Shown here: piece by piece, positions 1 to 7,897 of the stretch
Layout: every line of letters starts with the position of its first letter
Position numbering within the stretch: the first letter of the stretch is position 1
Notes under the pieces: model-generated
What the model saw: the letters and a program-made list of their open reading frames with translations, nothing else
Database searches by the model: none
Told to the model about the DNA's origin: nothing
Source: Paenibacillus sp. HW567
GTDB lineage: Bacteria > Bacillota > Bacilli > Paenibacillales > Paenibacillaceae
Direction: 5' to 3'
DNA length: 64,000 nt
Assembly: GCF_000374185.1 (NCBI RefSeq)
Contig: NZ_KB910518.1
Span: 6,647,286 to 6,711,285 of the forward strand
Program-made: the position numbers and the translations under genes

Positions 1-1
1 G

Positions 2-586
2 CTGATCATGTTCTTGTTCGTCGGTAACCTGCTTGGGCTTCCACTTGGTATTGTGACGGATTATCACGATGCGGAACACGCCAAGATTTTTGGCAAGACA
101 ATTGATCCTGTCGTAAAAGAATTGGACAGACTCCATGCCGCAGCCGATCCTGCATCTCACGAGGATATCGAGGTAGGGGTGGCTTGGTGGAAATCACCGA
201 CAGCCGATCCTGCTGTTGCAATGGGGCTGGCAGTTATGATCTTCTTGATGTCGCACATCCTGGGGATCATGCGCAATACCAAGAATTACTTTAAGCACTA
301 CTTTCAGCCTTACCCGTTCTTCTTCCCAATCAATCTGATTGAGCAGATATCGAAGCTGCTGACACACGGCATGCGTCTTTTCGGCAATATCTTTGCCGGC
401 GAGGTTCTGATATCGGTTATCCTCAAATTGGCTGCGCTTGGTGTAGGGGGCTGGATTGCGTCTGTACTTGGCTTAATTGTATGGCAAGGGTTCAGTATGT
501 TTATCGGTACCATCCAGGCTTTTATCTTCGTTATGCTGACCATGGTGTACTTCTCGCAAATGCTGGAAACCCACGACGAGCATTAA
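2..586 (+). CDS. atpB: ATP synthase Fo subunit a, 3' part
   Basis: This is the C-terminal part of the membrane subunit a of F1Fo ATP synthase, which forms the proton half-channels next to the c-ring. The reading frame is open to the first base, so the start lies outside the window. Several hydrophobic helices are visible, and the segment GMRLFGNIFAG holds the conserved arginine that faces the c-ring carboxylate. A hydrophilic stretch with many Asp, Glu and His (about residues 20-60 of the visible part) lies between helices, as in other Gram-positive a subunits. It heads the visible part of the atp operon. Identity is certain from family motifs and gene order. Confidence 0.97.
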   Translation: MIMFLFVGNLLGLPLGIVTDYHDAEHAKIFGKTIDPVVKELDRLHAAADPASHEDIEVGVAWWKSPTADPAVAMGLAVMIFLMSHILGIMRNTKNYFKHYFQPYPFFFPINLIEQISKLLTHGMRLFGNIFAGEVLISVILKLAALGVGGWIASVLGLIVWQGFSMFIGTIQAFIFVMLTMVYFSQMLETHDEH

Positions 587-692
587 ACGCTGGATGCTAA
601 TAGAGATGTAGGATTTATGCCAAGGCGGAAGCACACTTCAAGTCTGGCTCATTAATACACACTAAAACATATCTTTGAGGAGGATTTACACA

Positions 693-917
693 ATGGGAGT
701 TATGGCTTATTTGGCAGCTGCAATTGCAGTAGGTTTGGGAGCGCTGGGTGCCGGTATCGGTAACGGTCTGATCGTCAGCAAAACAGTAGAAGGTATTGCC
801 CGTCAACCGGAAGCAAAATCCACACTGCAAACTACAATGTTTATCGGGGTTGCATTGGTAGAAGCCCTTCCGATCATCGGTGTAGTACTTGCGTTCATGT
901 TCTACATTGGAGCTTAA
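693..917 (+). CDS. atpE: ATP synthase Fo subunit c
   Basis: This 74-residue proteolipid forms the rotating c-ring. It is two membrane helices joined by a polar loop with the conserved RQPE. Helix 1 has the glycine-rich packing pattern GLGALGAGIGNG, and helix 2 carries the ion-binding carboxylate in VALVEALPI. I chose ATG 693 because GAGGAGG at 677-683 lies at good distance; an in-frame ATG at 675 overlaps that site and would add six residues. The carboxylate surroundings (no Gln or Ser/Thr sodium-ligand set) suggest proton coupling, which is inferred. Confidence 0.97.
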   Translation: MGVMAYLAAAIAVGLGALGAGIGNGLIVSKTVEGIARQPEAKSTLQTTMFIGVALVEALPIIGVVLAFMFYIGA

Positions 918-933
918 TTAATTACAAATGTTT

Positions 934-970
934 GGCGGGGAAGGCCACAGCCCTCCGCGCCTTCTTTTTA
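934..970 (+). terminator. hairpin plus T-run between atpE and atpF
   Basis: A G+C-rich imperfect inverted repeat (934-944 with 951-961) is followed by TTCTTTTTA. It has the form of an intrinsic terminator but lies inside the operon. It may act as a partial attenuator that leaves more atpE than downstream message, or protect a 3' end after processing. Confidence 0.55.
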
Positions 971-1016
971 GGAACGACCCAAGACATGAACGTGCATCGG
1001 AAAGGAGTGTCTAACA

Positions 1017-1505
1017 TTGTCTTTTGTATGGGAATCTTCCGTGTTGGCAATTATTGCCTTCGGGATTTTATACTTTTTGCTGAATAAGTACGCTTTCGGG
1101 CCGTTGTTCTCCGTTATGGAAAAACGCCGTGAGCTAGTGCTGCAGCAAATGGATGAAGCGGCGAAGACCAGAGAGCAGGCTGTTTCGTACGTTGAAGAAC
1201 AGAAGCAGGCTCTACAGCAGGCGCGCCAGGAGGCACAGCTCATTATCCAGCAATCGCAGGCAACCAGCAGCAATCAGGTTGACCGTATTCTGGAACAGGC
1301 CAAGTCTGAGGCTGCACGTCTTAAGGACGAGGCTGTCCGCGATATTGATAACGAAAAGAACAAGGCAGTGGAAGCATTGCGCAGCGAGCTTGGAACTGCA
1401 TCGGTTCGGATTGCTTCCAAGCTGCTTGAAAAAGAAGTTAAAGCCGATGGCGAACAGGAGCAGCTTGTTGATCAATACCTCAAAGAGGTAGGAGGCCGAT
1501 CATGA
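1017..1505 (+). CDS. atpF: ATP synthase Fo subunit b
   Basis: Subunit b is the peripheral stalk that holds F1 against the a subunit. The 162-residue protein has one N-terminal membrane helix (about residues 7-27) followed by a long charged, Gln/Glu/Lys-rich coiled coil to the end, the normal layout and length. The start is TTG 1017 with AAAGGAGTG at 1001-1009; no ATG lies at a usable distance. The last four bases overlap atpH (ATGA), which suggests coupled translation. Confidence 0.96.
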   Translation: MSFVWESSVLAIIAFGILYFLLNKYAFGPLFSVMEKRRELVLQQMDEAAKTREQAVSYVEEQKQALQQARQEAQLIIQQSQATSSNQVDRILEQAKSEAARLKDEAVRDIDNEKNKAVEALRSELGTASVRIASKLLEKEVKADGEQEQLVDQYLKEVGGRS

Positions 1506-2053
1506 GCCGCGATACGGTAGTTGCCAAACGCTACGCCAATGCTTTGTATAGTGCAGCGGTGGATAAGGGCATTACCCTTGAAGTGGAAGAACAGCTAAAG
1601 ACAGTAGTCGAAGTGCTTCATAATGACCAAGAGGTGAAACGGTTTATTCTTGCACCGCGGATCTCGCAGTCCGACAAGCTGAAGGTGCTGCGTACGGCGC
1701 TTCAAGATAAGGTCTCTCCAACGGTGATGAACACGGTAGAGCTGCTGGTTGAGCGGGGCAGAACCGATATTTTTGCTGATCTGCTGGAAACGTACATCAA
1801 AATAGAAGGAGACGCCCTTGGCATCGGTGATGCAACGGTGTATTCTACTTATCCGTTGAGTCAGGAAGAGCAGGATACAGTAGCTGCAGAGTTCAGCCAG
1901 CTTACCAAACGCAAGATTCGTGTTACGAATCTGATTGATAAGAGCCTGTTGGGCGGACTGAAGGTCGTGATCGGCGATACGCTGTATGACGGCAGTCTGT
2001 CCGGCAAACTTGCGCGTCTCGAGAAATCTTTTAACGATAAGCTAAGAAGATAG
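1502..2053 (+). CDS. atpH: ATP synthase F1 subunit delta
   Basis: Delta joins the b stalk to the top of the alpha3beta3 head. The 183-residue protein has the OSCP/delta pattern: an N-terminal helical domain beginning VAKRYANALYSAA and a C-terminal signature around LIDKSLLGGLKVVIGDTLYD. Length is normal. It overlaps atpF by four bases, and atpA follows within a few bases. Confidence 0.97.
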   Translation: MSRDTVVAKRYANALYSAAVDKGITLEVEEQLKTVVEVLHNDQEVKRFILAPRISQSDKLKVLRTALQDKVSPTVMNTVELLVERGRTDIFADLLETYIKIEGDALGIGDATVYSTYPLSQEEQDTVAAEFSQLTKRKIRVTNLIDKSLLGGLKVVIGDTLYDGSLSGKLARLEKSFNDKLRR

Positions 2054-2064
2054 GGGTGAGGATA

Positions 2065-3576
2065 TTGGGCATCAGACCTGAAGAGATCAGCACTTTGATC
2101 AAAAGTCAAATTGAGCAATATAAAGCCGATATCGAAGTTGCCGAAATTGGCACCGTCATTCAAGTCGGGGACGGTATCGCCCGTGTCTACGGTCTGGAAA
2201 ACGCGATGGCGGGAGAACTGCTGGAGTTCTCCAACGGAGTAGTAGGCATGGCGCTCAATCTGGAAGAAAGCAACGTAGGTGTTGTTATTCTGGGTGAGTA
2301 CAAGGAAATTCGTGAAGGCGATCAAGTAAAACGTACAGGACAAATTATGCAGGTTCCGGTTGGTGAAGCTATGCTGGGCCGTGTAGTGAATGCGCTGGGG
2401 CAGCCGCTAGACGGCAAAGGTCCAATTGCAACCACTGAATTCCGTCCTGTAGAACATAATGCTCCAGGTGTTATTGACCGTAAATCGGTTCATGAACCGA
2501 TGCAGACCGGTCTTAAAGCTATTGATGCGATGGTGCCAATCGGCCGCGGTCAACGCGAGCTGATCATCGGTGACCGTCAGACGGGTAAGACTGCAATCGC
2601 AATTGATGCGATTATCAACCAAAAAGGCAATGGCATGAAATGTATCTATGTTGCCATCGGTCAGAAGCAATCCACAGTAGCACAGGTTGTGGAAACCCTC
2701 CGCCGCCACGGTGCGCTGGAATATACAATTGTTGTAACTGCTTCGGCTTCCGAGCCGTCCCCGCTGCTGTATATCGCTCCATACGCAGGCTGCGCAATGG
2801 GCGAATACTTCATGTACAAAGGCGAGCATGTCCTTGTCATCTATGATGACCTTTCGAAGCAAGCCTCCGCTTACCGCGAATTGTCCTTGCTGCTCCGCCG
2901 TCCACCGGGCCGCGAAGCGTTCCCTGGTGACGTATTCTATCTGCACTCCCGTCTTTTGGAACGTGCAGCTAAGCTTAGCGACGAGCTTGGCGGCGGTTCA
3001 TTGACCGCATTGCCATTTATCGAAACACAGGCCTCTGACGTATCAGCTTACATCCCTACGAACGTAATCTCGATTACGGACGGCCAGATTTTCCTGGAAT
3101 CCGACCTGTTCTATTCGGGTCAACGCCCGGCAATCAACGTTGGTATCTCTGTATCCCGCGTTGGTGGTTCCGCGCAGATCAAAGCGATGAAGAAGGTTGC
3201 AGGCTCGCTCCGTCTGGATCTGGCCCAATACCGCGAACTTCAGGCGTTCTCCCAGTTCGGCTCCGATCTCGATAAATCTACGCAAGCCCGTCTGAACCGC
3301 GGTGCGCGTATGATGGAAATTCTGAAGCAGGGCGTGAACCAGCCTTTGTCGGTTGAGCATCAGGTTATCAGCTTGTATACCGCTGTCAAAGGTCACCTGG
3401 ATGATATTCCCGTTAAAGATGTTAGACGTTTTGAGAAGGAATTCCTGGCGTTTGTGGACAGCAGCGCTGCCGGCATCCTCAAATCCATTACGGATACGAA
3501 GGATTTGACTGCAGACAATGAAACTGCCCTCAAAGAAGCTATCGAGAAGTTCAAAAAAGGCTTTGCTACCAGTTAA
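2065..3576 (+). CDS. atpA: ATP synthase F1 subunit alpha
   Basis: Alpha is the non-catalytic nucleotide-binding subunit of F1. The P-loop GDRQTGKT is at about residues 169-176, followed by the family motif IYVAIGQK, and the C-terminal helical domain is complete. I prefer the TTG start at 2065 (protein begins LGIRPEEIS, 503 residues) with GGGGTGAGG at 2053-2061 as ribosome site. GTG 2056 would place the start inside that site and add three residues. The spacing to TTG is short, so the start is less sure than the gene. Confidence 0.97.
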   Translation: MGIRPEEISTLIKSQIEQYKADIEVAEIGTVIQVGDGIARVYGLENAMAGELLEFSNGVVGMALNLEESNVGVVILGEYKEIREGDQVKRTGQIMQVPVGEAMLGRVVNALGQPLDGKGPIATTEFRPVEHNAPGVIDRKSVHEPMQTGLKAIDAMVPIGRGQRELIIGDRQTGKTAIAIDAIINQKGNGMKCIYVAIGQKQSTVAQVVETLRRHGALEYTIVVTASASEPSPLLYIAPYAGCAMGEYFMYKGEHVLVIYDDLSKQASAYRELSLLLRRPPGREAFPGDVFYLHSRLLERAAKLSDELGGGSLTALPFIETQASDVSAYIPTNVISITDGQIFLESDLFYSGQRPAINVGISVSRVGGSAQIKAMKKVAGSLRLDLAQYRELQAFSQFGSDLDKSTQARLNRGARMMEILKQGVNQPLSVEHQVISLYTAVKGHLDDIPVKDVRRFEKEFLAFVDSSAAGILKSITDTKDLTADNETALKEAIEKFKKGFATS

Positions 3577-3609
3577 TCTGGGGTAGAACTCAACTATGCT
3601 GCGAACCGG

Positions 3610-3713
3610 GCTTTGGCTTTGCCAAAGCTCTAGTATATGCTTACGAAGTCAGCTTTGGCGGAGCCAAAGCTCAGGTTATGCTTACGAAGTTAGCTTTGAC
3701 TAAAGTCAAAGCT
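3610..3713 (+). repeat. three consecutive related hairpins between atpA and atpG
   Basis: Three inverted repeats follow one another: 3610-3628 (GCTTTGGC/GCCAAAGC), 3651-3671 (AGCTTTGGC/GCCAAAGCT) and 3692-3713 (AGCTTTGAC/GTCAAAGCT). They are separated by two spacers that share TATGCTTACGAAGT. The third hairpin has a G-to-A change matched by C-to-T on the other arm, so pairing is kept. The last arm ends just before the atpG ribosome site AAGGTGG. No T-run follows, so these are not plain terminators. Confidence 0.85.
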
Positions 3714-3729
3714 CTAAGGTGGTGAAATC

Positions 3730-4599
3730 ATGGCAAGAAGCATGCGTGATATTAAACGTCAAATCAAAAGCGTTCAGAACACCAGACAGATCACCAAGGC
3801 TATGGAGATGGTTGCCGCTTCCAAACTGCGCAAAGCACAGGAGAAGGCGGAAGCTGCGCGTCCTTACTCAGCCAAGCTGAAAGAGGTTGTAGCGAACATA
3901 GCTGCCGGCACACAAGGTATAACCCATCCTATGCTTGTCAGCCGTCCCGTTAAGAAGACCGCTTATCTGCTTGTTACCTCGGACAGAGGTCTTGCAGGGG
4001 GATACAACGCCAATATTCTTCGTAAATTGACGTTATTGCTCGCAGAGCGCCACAAGTCCAAGGATGAGTATGCTTTGTTTGTAATCGGCCGCAAGGGTCG
4101 CGACTTTTTGCGCCGCCGTGAATATCCGATTGTGGAAGAGATTACTGAACTGTCCGACACGCCTAAGTTCTCTGACATCAAGTCGATTGCTTACTCGGCA
4201 GTACAGCAGTTTGAGACTGGTGTGTATGACGAGCTGTATATCTGCTACAACAGTTTTGTCAATGCTATCAGCCAGATACCGACCATTGAACGTCTGCTGC
4301 CTATGGACACAGTACAAAGTGCTGATCATGCAGGAGCAACTGCAAGCTACGAGTATGAGCCTTCACCGGAAGATGTACTGGGCGTACTGCTTCCGAAATA
4401 TGCGGAAACTTTGATTTACAGCGCAATTCTGGACGGTAAAGCCAGCGAGCTGGGTGCGAAAATGACAGCAATGGGCAGTGCAACAAAGAACGCGTCGAAA
4501 ATGATCGGGGAACTTACACTTACGTACAACCGTGCCCGTCAGGCGGCAATTACGCAGGAAATTACCGAGATCGTGGCCGGAGCGAGCGCGCAATCTTAA
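3730..4599 (+). CDS. atpG: ATP synthase F1 subunit gamma
   Basis: Gamma is the central rotor shaft. The 289-residue protein begins with the family N-terminal helix (MRDIKRQIKSVQNTRQITKA) and ends with the matching C-terminal helix containing YNRARQAAITQEITEIV, the two parts of the coiled-coil axle. The Rossmann-like middle starts at LLVTSDRGLAGGYNAN. The ribosome site is AAGGTGG at 3716-3722. The 153-base gap from atpA is unusually large for this operon and holds the hairpin repeats. Confidence 0.97.
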   Translation: MARSMRDIKRQIKSVQNTRQITKAMEMVAASKLRKAQEKAEAARPYSAKLKEVVANIAAGTQGITHPMLVSRPVKKTAYLLVTSDRGLAGGYNANILRKLTLLLAERHKSKDEYALFVIGRKGRDFLRRREYPIVEEITELSDTPKFSDIKSIAYSAVQQFETGVYDELYICYNSFVNAISQIPTIERLLPMDTVQSADHAGATASYEYEPSPEDVLGVLLPKYAETLIYSAILDGKASELGAKMTAMGSATKNASKMIGELTLTYNRARQAAITQEITEIVAGASAQS

Positions 4600-4641
4600 A
4601 GTGTAAGTAATGCAACAGCTTTCGAGGAGGGAAATATAAAG

Positions 4642-6039
4642 ATGAACAAAGGACGCGTTGTGAGCATTATGGGTCCGGTTGTTGATATTGAATTTGAACG
4701 CGGCCAACTGCCCGAGATTTTCAACGCTATCAAGATTGTAACCAGCCAGGCCAACGGCCGCACCATTGATTTGACCCTTGAGGTTTCCAATCATCTGGGT
4801 GACAATCTGGTGCGCTGTATCGCCATGTCTTCCACAGATGGTCTGGTTCGCGGATTGGAAGCAATTGACCAGGGTGGACCGATTTCGGTTCCAGTTGGTG
4901 CTGCTACTCTTGGCCGGGTATTTAACGTTCTGGGTAATCCGATTGATAACGGTGAGGAAGTTGTTGCTGACAAAAATCCGATTCACCGTTTGGCTCCGAC
5001 TTTTGATGAACTGTCTACACAAGCTGAAATTCTGGAAACCGGAATCAAGGTTATCGACCTGCTCGCACCTTATGTTAAGGGCGGCAAAATTGGTCTCTTC
5101 GGCGGTGCAGGCGTAGGTAAGACAGTAACGATTCAGGAACTGATCAACAACATCGCACAGGAGCACGGCGGGATTTCTGTGTTCGCGGGTGTTGGTGAAC
5201 GGACCCGTGAAGGTAATGACTTGTATCATGAAATGACCGATTCCGGCGTTATCAAGAAAACGGCAATGGTATTCGGGCAAATGAATGAGCCGCCGGGCGC
5301 GCGTCTTCGTGTAGCTCTGACCGGTCTGACTATGGCGGAATATTTCCGTGATGTGGAAGGCCGCGACACACTGCTGTTTATTGATAACATCTTCCGCTTT
5401 ACCCAAGCCGGCTCTGAAGTATCCGCCCTTCTCGGACGTATGCCTTCTGCGGTAGGTTACCAGCCGACACTGGCAACAGAAATGGGTCAATTGCAAGAGC
5501 GTATTACATCCACCAAAAAGGGCTCCGTTACCTCCATTCAGGCCATCTACGTGCCGGCGGACGATTACACTGACCCTGCACCGGCAACGGCGTTTGCGCA
5601 CTTGGATGCTACAACCAACCTGGAGCGTAAAATCTCCGAGAAAGGGATTTTTCCGGCTGTAGACCCGCTTGCTTCCAGTTCGCGTATCCTGGCTCCGGAA
5701 ATTGTCGGCGAAGAGCACTACAATGTTGCTCAGGGCGTTAAGCAGCTGTTGCAGCGCTACACCGAACTTCAGGACATCATTGCTATCCTGGGTATGGATG
5801 AACTCAGTGAAGAAGATAAGGTTATTGTGGCCCGTGCTCGTAAGGTTGAGCGTTTCTTGTCGCAGCCTCTTCATGTAGCTGAGCAATTTACAGGTCAAAA
5901 GGGCGCATACGTTCCAATAAAAGAAACGGTGCGTAGCTTTAAGGAAATATTAGAAGGTAAACATGATGATCTTCCAGAAGCGGCGTTCCTGTTCGTTGGA
6001 ACGATCGAAGAAGCTATTAAAAAGGCAGAATCAATGTAA
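4642..6039 (+). CDS. atpD: ATP synthase F1 subunit beta
   Basis: Beta carries the catalytic sites for ATP synthesis. The 465-residue protein has the P-loop GGAGVGKT at about residues 154-161, the GERTREGNDLY motif with the catalytic Glu, the Walker B strand LLFIDNIFRF, and the DELSEEDK form of the DELSEED loop. All hallmarks are present and length is normal. A good ribosome site (GAGGAGGGAAA) precedes ATG 4642. Confidence 0.98.
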   Translation: MNKGRVVSIMGPVVDIEFERGQLPEIFNAIKIVTSQANGRTIDLTLEVSNHLGDNLVRCIAMSSTDGLVRGLEAIDQGGPISVPVGAATLGRVFNVLGNPIDNGEEVVADKNPIHRLAPTFDELSTQAEILETGIKVIDLLAPYVKGGKIGLFGGAGVGKTVTIQELINNIAQEHGGISVFAGVGERTREGNDLYHEMTDSGVIKKTAMVFGQMNEPPGARLRVALTGLTMAEYFRDVEGRDTLLFIDNIFRFTQAGSEVSALLGRMPSAVGYQPTLATEMGQLQERITSTKKGSVTSIQAIYVPADDYTDPAPATAFAHLDATTNLERKISEKGIFPAVDPLASSSRILAPEIVGEEHYNVAQGVKQLLQRYTELQDIIAILGMDELSEEDKVIVARARKVERFLSQPLHVAEQFTGQKGAYVPIKETVRSFKEILEGKHDDLPEAAFLFVGTIEEAIKKAESM

Positions 6040-6104
6040 CCCCGGGCTAAGGATATTGCTTTGGATACGAGCCTTACTTTATGAAGCTTTTAGGAGGAAT
6101 GAAC

Positions 6105-6512
6105 GTGAACACCTTTTTGTTGGAAATTGTAACACCGGAGCATCTGGTCTACTCCAATCAGGTTAACAGCCTGACAATTAAGGGAGTTGATGGCGATCTG
6201 GGGATTTTGCCGGGACATATTCCGCTTGTTACTCCACTTCAGGTTGCTCCAATGTTCGTCAAAGCGGCTGGCGCTACAACCACTATCGCTGTTCATGGCG
6301 GGTTCGTGGAAGTGCATAAAGACAAGGTGACCGTTCTGGCTGAAAGCGCCGAGCTGCCTACGGAAATTGACGTTGAACGCGCAGAAGCAGCTAAGGAACG
6401 TGCTCAGCGTCGCCTGCAGTCCCGCAGCAAACAGGATGAAATTGATCATCGCCGTGCAGAGCTGGCATTACAGCGTGCTGTCACGCGAATCAAGATCTCA
6501 GAAAAACATTAA
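6105..6512 (+). CDS. atpC: ATP synthase F1 subunit epsilon
   Basis: Epsilon is the regulatory rotor subunit. The 135-residue protein has the N-terminal beta sandwich (FLLEIVTPEHLVYS, LGILPGHIPLVTPL) and a C-terminal helical hairpin rich in Glu/Arg. I chose GTG 6105 because AGGAGG at 6092-6097 is seven bases upstream; ATG 6099 touches that site, and ATG 6081 lies before it. It is the last gene of the operon and is followed by a strong hairpin. Confidence 0.95.
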   Translation: MNTFLLEIVTPEHLVYSNQVNSLTIKGVDGDLGILPGHIPLVTPLQVAPMFVKAAGATTTIAVHGGFVEVHKDKVTVLAESAELPTEIDVERAEAAKERAQRRLQSRSKQDEIDHRRAELALQRAVTRIKISEKH

Positions 6513-6515
6513 ATA

Positions 6516-6574
6516 AAATACAAAAACAAACAGTGCACCGTTATTCTAATGGTGTACTGTTTGTTTTTGTATTT
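6516..6574 (+). terminator. atp operon terminator
   Basis: A 24-base inverted repeat (6516-6539 with 6551-6574, one mismatch or wobble) surrounds an 11-base loop. The 3' arm is T-rich and the 5' arm A-rich, so it can stop transcription from both sides. It separates the ATP synthase operon from the biosynthetic cluster. Confidence 0.9.
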
Positions 6575-6667
6575 CCAGCTTTATTTTAAATAAAAATTTT
6601 AATTTTTTATGTACATATAAAACTAAAATAAACGATATTTATGGGGTATAACATTTATTTTTGTCTA

Positions 6668-6695
6668 TTGATTATTGTAATGTTTGGTTTATACT
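6668..6695 (+). promoter_or_regulatory. candidate sigma-A promoter for the biosynthetic cluster
   Basis: TTGATT (6668-6673) and TATACT (6690-6695) are spaced by 16 bases in a very A+T-rich stretch, with the first cluster gene starting about 40 bases downstream. No other clear promoter precedes the nearly unbroken gene train to 37008. Prediction by eye; the A+T background makes chance matches likely. Confidence 0.45.
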
Positions 6696-6736
6696 AAATT
6701 AAGTAATGTTTTGGTATATTATAGATATTTGAAAGT

Positions 6737-7762
6737 GTGGTAATTAAAATTACAATAAAACTACCAATTAATCCAAAACCATCTTTAATAGGATATCAAA
6801 ACCTGGCATTTCCGCTCGCAATAGTATCCACAGAGGAAGAATATAAGCCCTGGTATTATTCCAATTTTATTCACATTTGTTGTCCAAGCAATTTTCTGAC
6901 CAACGGTAAGGGAGGATTTAATTTTTTCAATCAATATTTTTTCATGGATTATCCTCAAGGATTTCCCCACCTTAAGTCGCACTTTGTCAAACGTGAATTA
7001 ATATCAGAGATGTACAAAGGTGGAGTCCTTCAATTTATTAAGGATAATTTGCGAAGGAATCGTTATGTCATGACCTGGGTGGATGAGTATGATATATCTT
7101 CAAGAATTCGTTATCAGAAAAAACATCTGTATCATGACATTTTATTTTATGGATACGACGATCATTCGTTTAGTACATTGGGGTTTGACAAAGAACGTAA
7201 ATTTTCCGAGACGAGAATTCCCTTTACAGAACTGGAGAGCTTGGAAACGACCTTTCCAAATTGGGATATTAAGTTGCTTATTATGGAACGAAGAGACGAT
7301 TTTAAGTACGAATTTGATCTGGAATTAGTGGTCCAATCGCTTCGTGAATATGTGTTATCGTCTAACCCGATGCGGCATTTCAGGATGTTCCGTAATGAAT
7401 CGGAAGACTACATTTATGGATTTGCAGCGTATGATTGTCTGATTGAGTATATCAAATCCGATATTGACCCGCAAACAGGTTTCGACATTAGGCCCTTCCA
7501 TGTTTTATGGGAACACAAAATCTGTATGTCCCAAAGAATCGACTATATGATAAGCGAAGGTTACATGTCGAGTAGCAAAGATTTTGTCGTTGAATGGAAA
7601 ACCGTAGAAGAGACGTTTTCAAAATTAAGAAATATGATGCTAAAGTATAGTTTTACTGGCAATAAGGGCTTATTAAGTGGTGGGATAGATTTGCTGCAAC
7701 GGACAATGCAGGTCGAGAAATCGTTATTAAATCAGTTGATTGAGATCCTTGGGAGAAAATAG
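6737..7762 (+). CDS. BtrH-like (papain/C39-like) cluster protein, copy 1
   Basis: This 341-residue protein has no function I can name with certainty. It is clearly related to the protein at 35704-37008 at the far end of the cluster: both have KPW(Y/F)YSNF near the start, a YK/QKK-(x)-H-(D/E)-I-L-x-Y-G-(Y/F)-D segment in the middle and a helical C-terminal half. The pattern resembles the BtrH N-terminal domain family (papain/C39-like fold; BtrH of butirosin synthesis is an acyl-ACP acyltransferase). The candidate His is 133, but the position matching Cys119 of the other copy is Asn22. It lacks the N-terminal domain of about 95 residues seen there. The GTG start at 6737 has no visible ribosome site, so the true start is unsure. 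Confidence 0.6.
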   Translation: MVIKITIKLPINPKPSLIGYQNLAFPLAIVSTEEEYKPWYYSNFIHICCPSNFLTNGKGGFNFFNQYFFMDYPQGFPHLKSHFVKRELISEMYKGGVLQFIKDNLRRNRYVMTWVDEYDISSRIRYQKKHLYHDILFYGYDDHSFSTLGFDKERKFSETRIPFTELESLETTFPNWDIKLLIMERRDDFKYEFDLELVVQSLREYVLSSNPMRHFRMFRNESEDYIYGFAAYDCLIEYIKSDIDPQTGFDIRPFHVLWEHKICMSQRIDYMISEGYMSSSKDFVVEWKTVEETFSKLRNMMLKYSFTGNKGLLSGGIDLLQRTMQVEKSLLNQLIEILGRK

Positions 7763-7897
7763 GTTATTCGCCCAGACGAGAATTGTAGACGGTTACATTA
7801 ATGCTCTTTTCCGGTGCAGTTCTATGCATTTCACAGTCCAATCCAAATAGGTTATATCTACAACTAACGCGCAGGAACTAACTGAGAGGTGGAAAAA

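Noticed and set aside
4363..5898. A 511-codon minus-strand frame opposite atpG-atpD
   Set aside because: It is the mirror of conserved ATP synthase codons, has no family motif and no ribosome site.
7763..7897. A separate small gene or regulator between the first two cluster genes
   Set aside because: The 135-base gap has no open frame with a ribosome site and no clear promoter.
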